The notes under the pieces were generated by a model. It was not told the DNA's origin, did no database searches, and worked only from the letters and a program-made list of their open reading frames with translations. From NCBI RefSeq assembly GCF_023953935.1, contig NZ_JAMLIW010000005.1, positions 186,001 through 250,000 on the forward strand: 64,000 nucleotides of DNA, written 5' to 3'. Positions 18,017-26,104 of the stretch are shown in pieces (the first letter of the stretch is position 1; each line of letters begins with the position of its first letter). Made by a program: the position numbers and the translations under genes. This DNA comes from Thermomonas sp. (GTDB lineage: Bacteria; Pseudomonadota; Gammaproteobacteria; Xanthomonadales; Xanthomonadaceae).

Positions 18017-18769
18017 ATGGCCGACTGGTATTACTCCGCAGGAGGCACGGAACAGACCGGCCCGGTGTCCGCGCAGCAGTTGATCGGGCTGTTTCAATCG
18101 GGCCAGCTCGCGCCCGACACCCTGGTCTGGCGCGAAGGGCAGGCCGACTGGCTGCCGCTGCGACGTTTCTTCGAGGAACTCGGGCTGCAGGACACGCCTG
18201 CTGCGCCTGCCGCGGCGGCGGCCGAACCGATCCCGGCTCTGCCCGAATTGCCGCCGGAGACCGCACCGGAGCCCGCGCCGGCGTCGGTCCATGCCTCGGT
18301 GCTGGGCAGGCAGCCCTCGGCGCCGGCCCCGCCCAGCCGCTCCGGGAGGTCCGGCTGCGTGATCGCGGCGATCGTGCTGGGCGTGATTGGCGTGCTGCTG
18401 GCGGGCGTGCTGGCCGCCATTGCCATTCCGGCGTACAAGGACTTCCAGATCAGGAGCGCCATTACGAGCGCGGCAACCGTGGCGATGTCAGCCCGGACTG
18501 AGGTCCCGGCCTACCGCGAGGAGCACGACCGTTGCCCGGAGAACGGTGACGACGGCTTCAAGGCAGCTGCGGACTACGCCGACCCGAATATCGCCGCGAT
18601 CCGCTTCGGGCATTTCGAGAATGCGCGCTGCGGGCTGGAGGTCGAACTGCGCGGCAATGGCCTGGACGGGAAGCGGCTGTGGATGGAATACGACGCCGCC
18701 GCTGCCAGTTGGACCTGTTCCTCGGACGTGAAGGACAAGTGGCTCCCCTTCAATTGCAGGGGCGGATGA
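18017..18769 (+). CDS. GYF_2 (DUF4339) domain fused to a pilin-like helix
   Basis: 250 residues. Residues 3-48 form a GYF_2/DUF4339 domain (WYYSAGGTEQTGPVS, LIGLFQSGQL, TLVWREGQADWLPL). A Pro/Ala-rich linker (55-110) leads to a single transmembrane helix (about 115-138) ending in AAIAIPAYKDF, then QIRSAITSAATVAMSARTEV. That segment closely resembles the N-terminal helix of type IV pilins (AAIAIPAY.D) but lacks the prepilin-peptidase leader. The C-terminal part has three cysteines (motifs DRCPENGD, ARCGLEVE and WTCSSD) and a possible fourth near the end. GYF_2 domains are thought to mediate protein contacts. It may be a membrane-anchored adaptor; the function is unknown. The next gene shares the same N-terminal domain. 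Confidence 0.75.
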   Translation: MADWYYSAGGTEQTGPVSAQQLIGLFQSGQLAPDTLVWREGQADWLPLRRFFEELGLQDTPAAPAAAAAEPIPALPELPPETAPEPAPASVHASVLGRQPSAPAPPSRSGRSGCVIAAIVLGVIGVLLAGVLAAIAIPAYKDFQIRSAITSAATVAMSARTEVPAYREEHDRCPENGDDGFKAAADYADPNIAAIRFGHFENARCGLEVELRGNGLDGKRLWMEYDAAAASWTCSSDVKDKWLPFNCRGG

Positions 18770-18838
18770 GGCCGCGTGCGTTGCGGCGGGGATCGGGCAT
18801 ACTTTGCCGTCCCCGTCCTGTTCAGTGAAGCCCAGCCC

Positions 18839-19672
18839 ATGGCCCAGTGGCACTACGCCGACCGCGATCGCCAGCAGCACGGCCCCGTCGATGAGGCCGA
18901 ACTGCGGCGCCTGTTCCGCGCCGGAGACATCACCCGCGACACCCTGATCTGGAATCCGGACCTGCCGCAATGGCAGCCGCTGGGCGGATTTGCCAATGAA
19001 ATCGGCCTGCAGGAAACGCATTCGCCCTACGCGCCGCCGACCGCCGAGGTGCTGCGCGATGACGTGGTCGTGCAGGGGGGCGAGATCGTCTATGCGGGCT
19101 TCTGGAAACGCGCCGCCGCCTACTTCATCGATTCCGTCATCACCGGAATCGCTGGCGGCGTGCTCGGTGGCCTGATCGGTGGCGTGATGGGCGCCATGCT
19201 GTTGAGCGGCGGCGACATGGCCAACAGCGGAAGCAGCCTGCTCGCCATCCAGGGGGTGGCCAACCTCATCGGCCTCATCCTCGGGGTGGCGTATTTCGCC
19301 GGCTTCCACGCTTCGGCGTCGATGGCCACGCTGGGCAAGATGGCGATCGGCATCAAGGTCGTGCGCAGCAACGGCGAGCGCATCAGCTTCCTGCGCGGCA
19401 TGGGCCGCTATTTCGCGCTGTTCGTGAGCGCGATCACGCTGTTCATCGGGTTTTTCATGGCCGGCTTCACCGAGCGCAAGCGCGCCCTGCACGACATGCT
19501 CTGCGACACCGTGGTGGTCGACAAATGGGCCTACACCGACCGCCCCGACCTGCAGCGCCGCGAGCTGGGAACGGTGACGGTCGTGGTGCTGGTGGCGGCT
19601 GCGCTGCTGACCCTGCTGATGACGATCGGGTTCATCGCGCTTGCAGTCATGGCCGCCAGCGGCATGCACTGA
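18839..19672 (+). CDS. GYF_2 (DUF4339) domain fused to an RDD membrane domain
   Basis: 277 residues. The N-terminal GYF_2 domain (3-48: WHYADRDRQQHGPVDEAE, LRRLFRAGDITRDTLIWN, WQPLGGF) is followed by an RDD domain (about 84-240) starting AGFWKRAAAYFIDS with the Arg and Asp characteristic of the family, several transmembrane helices, and the motif TLGKMAIGIKVVRSNGERIS. A last transmembrane helix lies near 250-272. RDD proteins are small membrane proteins, some linked to Na+ transport, mostly unknown. It is clearly a paralogue of the preceding gene in its N-terminal domain. Start ATG 18839 gives the domain start. Confidence 0.82.
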   Translation: MAQWHYADRDRQQHGPVDEAELRRLFRAGDITRDTLIWNPDLPQWQPLGGFANEIGLQETHSPYAPPTAEVLRDDVVVQGGEIVYAGFWKRAAAYFIDSVITGIAGGVLGGLIGGVMGAMLLSGGDMANSGSSLLAIQGVANLIGLILGVAYFAGFHASASMATLGKMAIGIKVVRSNGERISFLRGMGRYFALFVSAITLFIGFFMAGFTERKRALHDMLCDTVVVDKWAYTDRPDLQRRELGTVTVVVLVAAALLTLLMTIGFIALAVMAASGMH

Positions 19673-19771
19673 ACGCAGGCCGGATTCCGGTCCCGAAGCC
19701 GTCGCGCCGGTCGTCCGGGAAAGGCGTGGCTCTTGACATCCGGACGGCATCCGTGATTCCACTATAAATAG

Positions 19772-19794
19772 CGCCCGGGGTCCCGCCCCGGGCG
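19772..19794 (+). terminator. GC-rich hairpin upstream of topA
   Basis: A perfect 9-bp stem (CGCCCGGGG / CCCCGGGCG) with a 5-nt loop, about 100 bp after the RDD gene and 57 bp before topA. Only a weak T tract follows (TTGGCTTCT). It may end the GYF_2 operon or form a structured topA leader. Confidence 0.4.
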
Positions 19795-19851
19795 TTGGCT
19801 TCTGAAAACATCGGGTCGCGCCACTTCGCGACCATCCGGAATCGCGCTGCC

Positions 19852-22413
19852 ATGGCCAAGAACCTGCTCATCGTCGAATCGCCTGCCAAGGCCAAGACGA
19901 TCAACAAATACCTCGGCAAGGACTTCACCGTCCTCGCCAGCTACGGCCACGTCCGCGACCTGGTGCCGAAGGAAGGCGCGGTCGATCCCGAGCGCGGCTT
20001 TGCCATGCGCTACGAGACCATCGAAAAGAACGAGCGCCACGTCGAGGCCATCGCCAAGGCGGCGCGGGTGGCCGAGCACGTCTATCTGGCCACCGACCCG
20101 GACCGCGAGGGCGAGGCGATCAGCTGGCATATCGCCGAGATCCTGAAAGAGCGCGGCCTGCTGGACACGCCGCTGGATCGGGTGGTGTTCACCGAGATCA
20201 CCCCGCGCGCGATCCAGGCCGCCATGGCCCAGCCGCGCCGGATCGCCTCCGACCTGGTCGATGCGCAGCAGGCGCGGCGCGCGCTGGATTACCTGGTCGG
20301 CTTCAATCTCTCGCCGGTGCTGTGGCGCAAGATCAAGGCCGGGCTGTCGGCGGGCCGCGTGCAGTCGCCGGCACTGCGGATGATCGTCGAGCGCGAGGAA
20401 GAGATCGAAGCCTTCGTGGCGCGCGAATACTGGACGATCGAAGCCGAGTGCCTGCATCCGGCGCAAGCCTTCACCGCCAAGCTGGTGAAACTGGACGGCC
20501 GGAAGTTCGAGCAGTTCACCCTCACCGACGGCGATTCCGCCGAAGCGGCGCGCCAACGCATCCAGCAGGCAGCCGCCGGCACCCTGCATGTGACGGACGT
20601 CGCCAGCAAGGAGCGCAAGCGCCGGCCGGCGCCGCCGTTCACCACCTCGACCCTGCAGCAGGAAGCCTCGCGCAAGCTCGGATTCACCACCCGCCGCACC
20701 ATGCAGGTGGCGCAGAAACTCTACGAAGGCGTGGCCATCGGCGAGGAAGGCACGGTCGGTCTGATCAGCTACATGCGTACCGACTCGGTGCACCTGTCGC
20801 AGGAGGCGCTGGCCGAGCTGCGCGACGTGATCGCCCGCGACTTCGGCACCGCCTCGCTGCCGGACAAACCGAACTTCTACCAGACCAAATCGAAGAACGC
20901 GCAGGAAGCCCACGAGGCGATCCGGCCGACTTCCGCGCTGCGCACGCCGGCACAGGTGGCACGCTTTTTGAGCGATGACGAGCGCCGGCTCTACGAGCTG
21001 ATCTGGAAGCGCGCGGTGGCCTGCCAGATGATCCCGGCCACGCTCAACACGGTGACGGTGGATCTGGCCGCCGGCAGCGCGCACGGCTTCCGCGCCAGCG
21101 GCACCACGGTGGTGGTGGCGGGTTTCCTGGCCGTGTACGAGGAAGGCAAGGACGGCAAGGGCAAGGACGACGAGGACGAAGGCCGCAAGCTGCCCTTGAT
21201 GCAGCTGGGCGACCGGGTGCCGCTGGAGCGCATCCACGCCGACCAGCACTTCACCCAGCCGCCGCCGCGGTTCACCGAAGCGGCGCTGGTGAAGGCGCTG
21301 GAGGAATACGGGATCGGCCGGCCGTCCACCTACGCCGCCATCATCCAGACCCTGCTGGGCAAGCAGTACGCGGTGCTGGATGGGCGCGCCTTCAAGCCCA
21401 CCGACATCGGTCGCGCGGTCAGCAAGTTCCTCTCCAACCACTTCACCAAGTACGTCGATTACGATTTCACCGCCAGGCTCGAAGACGAGCTGGATGCGGT
21501 CAGCCGCGGCGAAGAGAACTGGGTTCCGCTGCTGGAAAAATTCTGGGGCCCGTTCAAGGCGCTGGTGGACGAAAAGAAGGACAGCCTCGACAAGACCGAT
21601 GCCGGCAGTGTGCGGGTGCTCGGCAGCGATCCGGTCAGCGGCAAGCCGGTCAGTGCGCGGATCGGCCGCTTCGGCCCGCTGGTGCAGATCGGCACCGCCG
21701 AAGACGAGGACAAGCCGCGCTTCGCCTCGCTGCGGCCTGGGCAGAGCATCTACAACCTCACCCTGGCCGAGGCGCTCAAGCTGTTCGAGATGCCGCGCAA
21801 GCTGGGGGTGGACGCCAATGGCGAGGACGTGAGCGTCGGCATTGGCCGCTTCGGGCCGTTCGCCAAGCGCGGCAGCACCTACGCTTCGCTGAAAAAGGAA
21901 GACGACCCCTACGCCATCGACCTGGCGCGGGCGCTGTTTCTCATCGAGGAAAAGGAAGAAATCGCCCGCAACCGCATCATCAAGCAGTGGCCGGGCCAGG
22001 ACGTGCAGGTGCTCAACGGCCGCTTCGGGCCGTACCTGTCCGACGGCAAACTCAATGGCAAGATTCCAAGGAACCGCGAGCCGGCGTCGCTGACGCTGGA
22101 AGAAGCGCTGCAATTCCTGGAAGACACCGGCAAGCCGGCGCGCAAGGGCTTCGGGGCGAAGAAGGCGGTGAAGAAAGCGACTTTCCGGAAAACGGCGGCG
22201 AAGAAGGCCGCAGCCGAAAAGCCGGCCAGGAAAACCGCCGCGAAACAGCCCGCGGCCAAAAAGGCCGCAACCAGGAAAACCGCCGCGAAAAAGGCCGCGC
22301 GGCCGTTCTCTGGCGATATCGAACCGGCCAAACCGCTGTTGACCTCGGCCAAGGTGACGCCGGGCAAGAAGGTCGTAGTGAAGAAGCCGCCGCGTTCGGA
22401 TGCGCCGTTCTGA
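19852..22413 (+). CDS. topA: DNA topoisomerase I
   Basis: 853 residues. TopA relaxes negative supercoils through a 5'-phosphotyrosine intermediate. Toprim domain at the N-terminus (LLIVESPAKAKTINKYLG, TDPDREGEAISWHI), catalytic Tyr in ISYMRTDSVHLS (about 305), then the gate domains. The C-terminal half contains topoisomerase C-repeat units (IGRFGPLVQIG, IGRFGPFAKRG, LNGRFGPYLSDG) and no four-cysteine zinc fingers. The last 100 residues are a Lys/Ala-rich tail with KKA repeats. Thus it differs from the E. coli type with its zinc ribbons. ATG 19852 gives the canonical MAKNLLIVESP. Neighbours smg upstream and tsaC downstream fit. Confidence 0.96.
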   Translation: MAKNLLIVESPAKAKTINKYLGKDFTVLASYGHVRDLVPKEGAVDPERGFAMRYETIEKNERHVEAIAKAARVAEHVYLATDPDREGEAISWHIAEILKERGLLDTPLDRVVFTEITPRAIQAAMAQPRRIASDLVDAQQARRALDYLVGFNLSPVLWRKIKAGLSAGRVQSPALRMIVEREEEIEAFVAREYWTIEAECLHPAQAFTAKLVKLDGRKFEQFTLTDGDSAEAARQRIQQAAAGTLHVTDVASKERKRRPAPPFTTSTLQQEASRKLGFTTRRTMQVAQKLYEGVAIGEEGTVGLISYMRTDSVHLSQEALAELRDVIARDFGTASLPDKPNFYQTKSKNAQEAHEAIRPTSALRTPAQVARFLSDDERRLYELIWKRAVACQMIPATLNTVTVDLAAGSAHGFRASGTTVVVAGFLAVYEEGKDGKGKDDEDEGRKLPLMQLGDRVPLERIHADQHFTQPPPRFTEAALVKALEEYGIGRPSTYAAIIQTLLGKQYAVLDGRAFKPTDIGRAVSKFLSNHFTKYVDYDFTARLEDELDAVSRGEENWVPLLEKFWGPFKALVDEKKDSLDKTDAGSVRVLGSDPVSGKPVSARIGRFGPLVQIGTAEDEDKPRFASLRPGQSIYNLTLAEALKLFEMPRKLGVDANGEDVSVGIGRFGPFAKRGSTYASLKKEDDPYAIDLARALFLIEEKEEIARNRIIKQWPGQDVQVLNGRFGPYLSDGKLNGKIPRNREPASLTLEEALQFLEDTGKPARKGFGAKKAVKKATFRKTAAKKAAAEKPARKTAAKQPAAKKAATRKTAAKKAARPFSGDIEPAKPLLTSAKVTPGKKVVVKKPPRSDAPF

Positions 22414-22511
22414 CCCGCTGACTCGTTGACCCGCTGTCTTGCCATCCGCTTGGTCTGGCGACCGTGCCATGACAGGATTGGCTCGGGCGTGACGGCACAA
22501 CGAGGTGGTGC

Positions 22512-22868
22512 GTGAGCTTGCGTCATGACGAAGCCGTGGGGTTTGCCATCTTCCAGATGACGGCGATCCCGATCGTCCTGCTCATTCTGGCCTGGCTGGT
22601 CAAGCCGGCCGGCGGGCAGGCAACATCGGATCCCGCCGGCAACGAGGTCGCGCGCAAACGGGACGCCCATTACCTCTGGGCGGCGAAGAAATTGCTCTTG
22701 CCGCCGCTTGCGTATTTCGTGTCCGGCGCCCTTTCCTGGGTACTGTCATTCGTGTGGCTCGGGGCAAGCATGACGCTGCTTGGCATCACCACGTTCGCCG
22801 TCATGTGGTACTTCATCTTCCTGATCGGACACCTGCGGAAGCGCTTGCTGCAGGACCAGGCACCGTGA
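22512..22868 (+). CDS. Small two-helix membrane protein, unknown
   Basis: 118 residues, starting at GTG 22512 (an in-frame ATG at 22524 is also possible). Two or three hydrophobic segments are visible (about 13-30, 64-82 and 85-104) with a charged loop between them containing NEVARKRDAHYLW. Codon use is ordinary for the genome, supporting a real gene. I do not recognise the family. It lies between topA and tsaC, on the same strand as both, with 98 bp and 74 bp spacing, so it may be co-transcribed. Confidence 0.6.
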   Translation: MSLRHDEAVGFAIFQMTAIPIVLLILAWLVKPAGGQATSDPAGNEVARKRDAHYLWAAKKLLLPPLAYFVSGALSWVLSFVWLGASMTLLGITTFAVMWYFIFLIGHLRKRLLQDQAP

Positions 22869-22942
22869 GCTTTGGCAATGCGCGATGCACTGGCGCGTGC
22901 GACCCAAGTGCCAGGCACACGCGGACTCGCTATGCTGTTCGC

Positions 22943-23494
22943 ATGAATGCACTTGCCGAAGCGCTCGCCGCATTGCGCAGTGGCGGCATCATCGCCTACC
23001 CCACCGAAGGCGTGTGGGGGTTGGGCTGTGACCCGCGCAATGAGCGTGCCGTGCTGCGTTTGCTGGCGCTCAAGCAGCGTGAGGTCGGCAAGGGCCTGAT
23101 CCTGATTGCAGCCAGCGAATCGCAGCTTGCCGCTTTCATCGATACCTCGCCGCTCGCTACCGCGCAACTGGACGAAATACGCGCCAGTTGGCCGGGAGCG
23201 AATACCTGGATCGTGCCGGCATCGAGCACGGCGCCGCACTGGATCACCGGCGACCATGACGGCATCGCGGTGCGGGTGACCGCGCACCCGCAGGTGATGG
23301 CGCTGTGCGAGGGATTCGGTGGCGCTCTGGTCTCGACCAGCGCCAACGTCGCCAGCGCACCTTCGCCGCGCACGCGCGCCGAGCTCGATCCGCGGATCGT
23401 CGCCGGCGTGGATGCAGTTTGCGATGGCGAAACCCTGGGCCGCGCGCAGCCCAGCAGCATCCGCGATGCGCGCAGCGGGCGGGTGTTGCGCTGA
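22943..23494 (+). CDS. tsaC: Threonylcarbamoyl-AMP synthase
   Basis: 183 residues, the TsaC (YrdC) short form. It makes threonylcarbamoyl-AMP from Thr, bicarbonate and ATP for the t6A modification of tRNAs reading ANN codons, including tRNA-Ile. Visible features: the GGIIAYPTEGVWGLGCDP block at the N-terminus, LKQREVGKGLILIA, and the SANVASAPSPRT segment of the YrdC fold. No C-terminal Sua5 domain. Start ATG 22943. Its position after topA and smg is common in gammaproteobacteria. Confidence 0.95.
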   Translation: MNALAEALAALRSGGIIAYPTEGVWGLGCDPRNERAVLRLLALKQREVGKGLILIAASESQLAAFIDTSPLATAQLDEIRASWPGANTWIVPASSTAPHWITGDHDGIAVRVTAHPQVMALCEGFGGALVSTSANVASAPSPRTRAELDPRIVAGVDAVCDGETLGRAQPSSIRDARSGRVLR

Positions 23495-23582
23495 GGTCTT
23501 TCGCGCAATCGCATTGACCGCGACGTGAAGGCGCAGCGTGTCCGGGGTTCCCCTGTCGCGCCGGACAACGCAAGATAGGGCG

Positions 23583-24272
23583 ATGCGCATGACCACGCTC
23601 GCCCTCTCCGGCTCGTTCGTGATCGCCTGCCTTCTGCTGCAGGCGGCAGCACCGGCGGCGGCGCAGGAAACCATCTTCTACAAATGCACCGACGCCCAAG
23701 GCAACGTCACGGTGCAAAACGGCACGCCCTGCGCGGCCGGGATGAAGCAGGAGATCCGCCGCGTGGGCTCGGCGCCGACCGTGCCGGTCCCGGTGCGCCG
23801 CGCGCCGGAGCCCGAGCCGGTGCCAGCGCCGCCGGCCTACGGGGAATTCGTGCTGGTGTCGGGGCCGAACATGGCGCGCAAACCGGCGCCGGAAGCGGCC
23901 CGACTGCCGCCACCGCCGCCGCTGTTCCAGTGCGCGACCTGGGACGGCCACACCTACTACGGCGACACCGCCACCCCCGACCCGCGCTGCGCGCCGCTGC
24001 AGGTGGTGGGGATCGACGGCAGCGCGGCCATGGGCATGGGGCAGGCCTGCGAGATGCGCCAGGACAGCTGCACCGCGATCCCCGAGGACCAGCTGTGCGC
24101 GGCCTGGTACCGGCGTCTGGACGAAGCGGAGTTCAAGCTGCGCTATGCCACCCCGGCCGACCAGCGGGCACGCGAGGCCGAACGTGCGGACATCGCGGCG
24201 AAGATCCGCGCCAGCCGCTGCTCGCCGGAGGCGCCGCCGCCGGCAACAGCGCCTGCCGCGCCGGTGCCGTAA
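23583..24272 (+). CDS. Secreted DUF4124-domain protein
   Basis: 229 residues. A signal peptide (hydrophobic about 6-22, cut after APAAAQ) is followed by a DUF4124 segment (ETIFYKCTDAQGNVTVQNG, TPCAAGM), a Pro-rich linker rich in PVPV and PEPEP, and a cysteine-bearing C-terminal part (QCATWDGHTYYGDT, QDSCTAIPEDQLCAAW). DUF4124 proteins are periplasmic with unknown role; they are common in Xanthomonadaceae. I chose ATG 23583 rather than the longer start because it begins the signal peptide. Confidence 0.78.
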   Translation: MRMTTLALSGSFVIACLLLQAAAPAAAQETIFYKCTDAQGNVTVQNGTPCAAGMKQEIRRVGSAPTVPVPVRRAPEPEPVPAPPAYGEFVLVSGPNMARKPAPEAARLPPPPPLFQCATWDGHTYYGDTATPDPRCAPLQVVGIDGSAAMGMGQACEMRQDSCTAIPEDQLCAAWYRRLDEAEFKLRYATPADQRAREAERADIAAKIRASRCSPEAPPPATAPAAPVP

Positions 24273-24303
24273 GCTGCCTGTCCGATGGCGATGACGGATA
24301 GCG

Positions 24304-26091
24304 ATGGATAGCGGCGGCCTGGAACTGGTCTTGGTCTTCCTGCTGGCCGCGGTGCTGGCAGTGCCGCTGTTCAAGCGCTTCGGCTTCGGTGCCGTGCTGG
24401 CCTACCTGGTGACCGGCGTGCTGCTGGGTCCGCATGCGCTGGCGGTGGTCCGCGATCCCGACCGGGTGCTCGCAGCCAGCGAGATCGGCGTGGTCATGCT
24501 GCTGTTCGTGATCGGGCTGGAGCTGTCGCTGTCGCGCCTGATCCTGATGCGCCGGCCGATCTTCATGGTCGGCGGACTGCAGGTGCTGCTGTGCGGCGCC
24601 GCGCTGGGTGCGCTGGCGCTGTTGGCCGGGCAGGGCTGGAAGGCGGCGCTGGTGGTGGGGCTGGGGCTGGCGCTGTCGTCGACCGCCGTCGGGCTGCAAT
24701 TGCTGGCCGAGCGCAAGGAGTTGGCGAGCGAACACGGGCGGCTGGCGTTCGCGATCCTGCTGTTCCAGGACCTGGCCGCGATCCCGCTGCTGGCGGCCAT
24801 CCCGCTGCTGGGCAAGGCCAAGAGCGCCGAGTTGGGATGGGCCGAAGTGGTGCAGGCGGTGGCCGCGATTGCCGCGCTGGTGATCGGGGGGCGCTACCTG
24901 TTGCGACGCCTGTTCCGGGTGATCGCCCGCACCGATCTGCCGGAAGTGTTCACCGGCGCGGCGTTGCTGGTGGTGCTGGGCAGCGCCTGGCTGATGCAGA
25001 AGGTCGGCCTGAGCGCCGGTCTGGGCGCCTTCCTGGCCGGCGTGCTGCTGGCCGAATCCGAATATCGACACGAGCTGGAAGCGCAGATCAAGCCGTTCGA
25101 AGGCTTGCTCCTTGGATTGTTCTTCATGGCCGTGGGCATGGGAATCGACCTGCGCCGGGTGATGTCGGAGCCGTGGCTGATCGCGGCAGCGGTGGCCGCG
25201 CTGCTGGCGGTGAAGACCGTGCTGCTGTTCGGCCTCGGCCTGCGGCCGGGGCAGCTGCGCCCGCGCAGCGCGTTCCTGCTGGCCGGGGTGCTGGCGCTGG
25301 GCGGCGAATTCGCTTTCGTGGTGTTCGGCGAAGCGGCGCGGGTTCAGCTGATCGATGCGATCACCCGCAACCGCCTGACCGCGATCGTCGGTTTGTCGAT
25401 GGCGCTGACGCCGCTGCTGCTGATGCTGGCCAGCAAACTGCTGCCGGTCGAGCGCGCGCAGGCGCAGCCCTTCGACGCCATCCCGACCGATCGCCACCCG
25501 CAGGTGCTGGTGGCCGGGTTCGGCCGCTTCGGCCAGATCGTGGCGCGGCTGCTGCGCGCCCAGGGCATTCCCTTCATCGCCATCGATCCGGACATCGAAC
25601 AGGTGAACCTGTCGCGCAGTTTGAGCAGCGACCAGATCTACTACGGTGACCCCACCCGGATGGCGCTGCTGCGCTCGGCGGGGGCGGAGCGAATCAGGAT
25701 CTTCGTGGTCGCGATCAACAGCGTCGAGGCCAGCCTGCGGATGGTGCGGCTGGTGCGCAAGCACTATCCGCAGGCGCGGGTGTTCGCGCGCGCGCGCAAT
25801 CGCCAGCACGCCTGGCAGCTGGTGGACATGGGCGCCGAGGCGCTGCGTGAAACCTACGGCAGCAGCCTGGAAATGGGGCTCGAGGTGCTGGTGGCGCTGG
25901 GAATGGACCGCGCCCAGGCGGAAACCCGAATGCGGCGATTCCGGGCGTGGGACGAGGCGCTGCTGGAGCAGCAGCGCCTGCTGCAGGACGATGAAGACGC
26001 CTTGTTGCAGGCGACCCGCGATGCCCGCAAGGAGCTTGACGGATTGTTCGAGGAAGACGCGGCCGCCGCCCACCCGCAGGGCCAGGGCTGA
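24304..26091 (+). CDS. CPA2-family monovalent cation:proton antiporter (KefB/KefC-like)
   Basis: 595 residues. The N-terminal 390 residues contain about 12 transmembrane helices of the Na+/H+ exchanger fold, with FVIGLELSL, AILLFQDLAAIPLL (acidic Gln/Asp pair of Kef proteins) and GLGAFLAGVLLAESEYRHEL. A cytosolic TrkA-N/RCK domain follows (about 398-520: VLVAGFGRFGQIVARLL and AIDPDIEQVN). Kef proteins extrude K+ to acidify the cytoplasm during electrophile stress; the RCK domain binds glutathione conjugates or nucleotide. The last 60 residues are a charged helical tail (EQQRLLQDDEDALLQ). No kefF/kefG partner is adjacent. Confidence 0.92.
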   Translation: MDSGGLELVLVFLLAAVLAVPLFKRFGFGAVLAYLVTGVLLGPHALAVVRDPDRVLAASEIGVVMLLFVIGLELSLSRLILMRRPIFMVGGLQVLLCGAALGALALLAGQGWKAALVVGLGLALSSTAVGLQLLAERKELASEHGRLAFAILLFQDLAAIPLLAAIPLLGKAKSAELGWAEVVQAVAAIAALVIGGRYLLRRLFRVIARTDLPEVFTGAALLVVLGSAWLMQKVGLSAGLGAFLAGVLLAESEYRHELEAQIKPFEGLLLGLFFMAVGMGIDLRRVMSEPWLIAAAVAALLAVKTVLLFGLGLRPGQLRPRSAFLLAGVLALGGEFAFVVFGEAARVQLIDAITRNRLTAIVGLSMALTPLLLMLASKLLPVERAQAQPFDAIPTDRHPQVLVAGFGRFGQIVARLLRAQGIPFIAIDPDIEQVNLSRSLSSDQIYYGDPTRMALLRSAGAERIRIFVVAINSVEASLRMVRLVRKHYPQARVFARARNRQHAWQLVDMGAEALRETYGSSLEMGLEVLVALGMDRAQAETRMRRFRAWDEALLEQQRLLQDDEDALLQATRDARKELDGLFEEDAAAAHPQGQG

Positions 26092-26104
26092 GGCGCCCTG
26101 GCCG

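Noticed and set aside
19733-19768. TTGACA and TATAAA upstream of topA as a sigma-70 promoter
   Set aside because: The spacing is 24 bp, far from the 16-18 bp needed; not listed as a promoter.
19762-22500. 912-codon open frame on the minus strand opposite topA
   Set aside because: It is a reverse-strand shadow of topA. The composition is unlike any protein family, with Arg/His/Leu-rich low-complexity sequence.
24304-26091. Kef gene as full KefC with ancillary KefF
   Set aside because: No quinone-reductase gene next to it, so I did not assign kefB or kefC.
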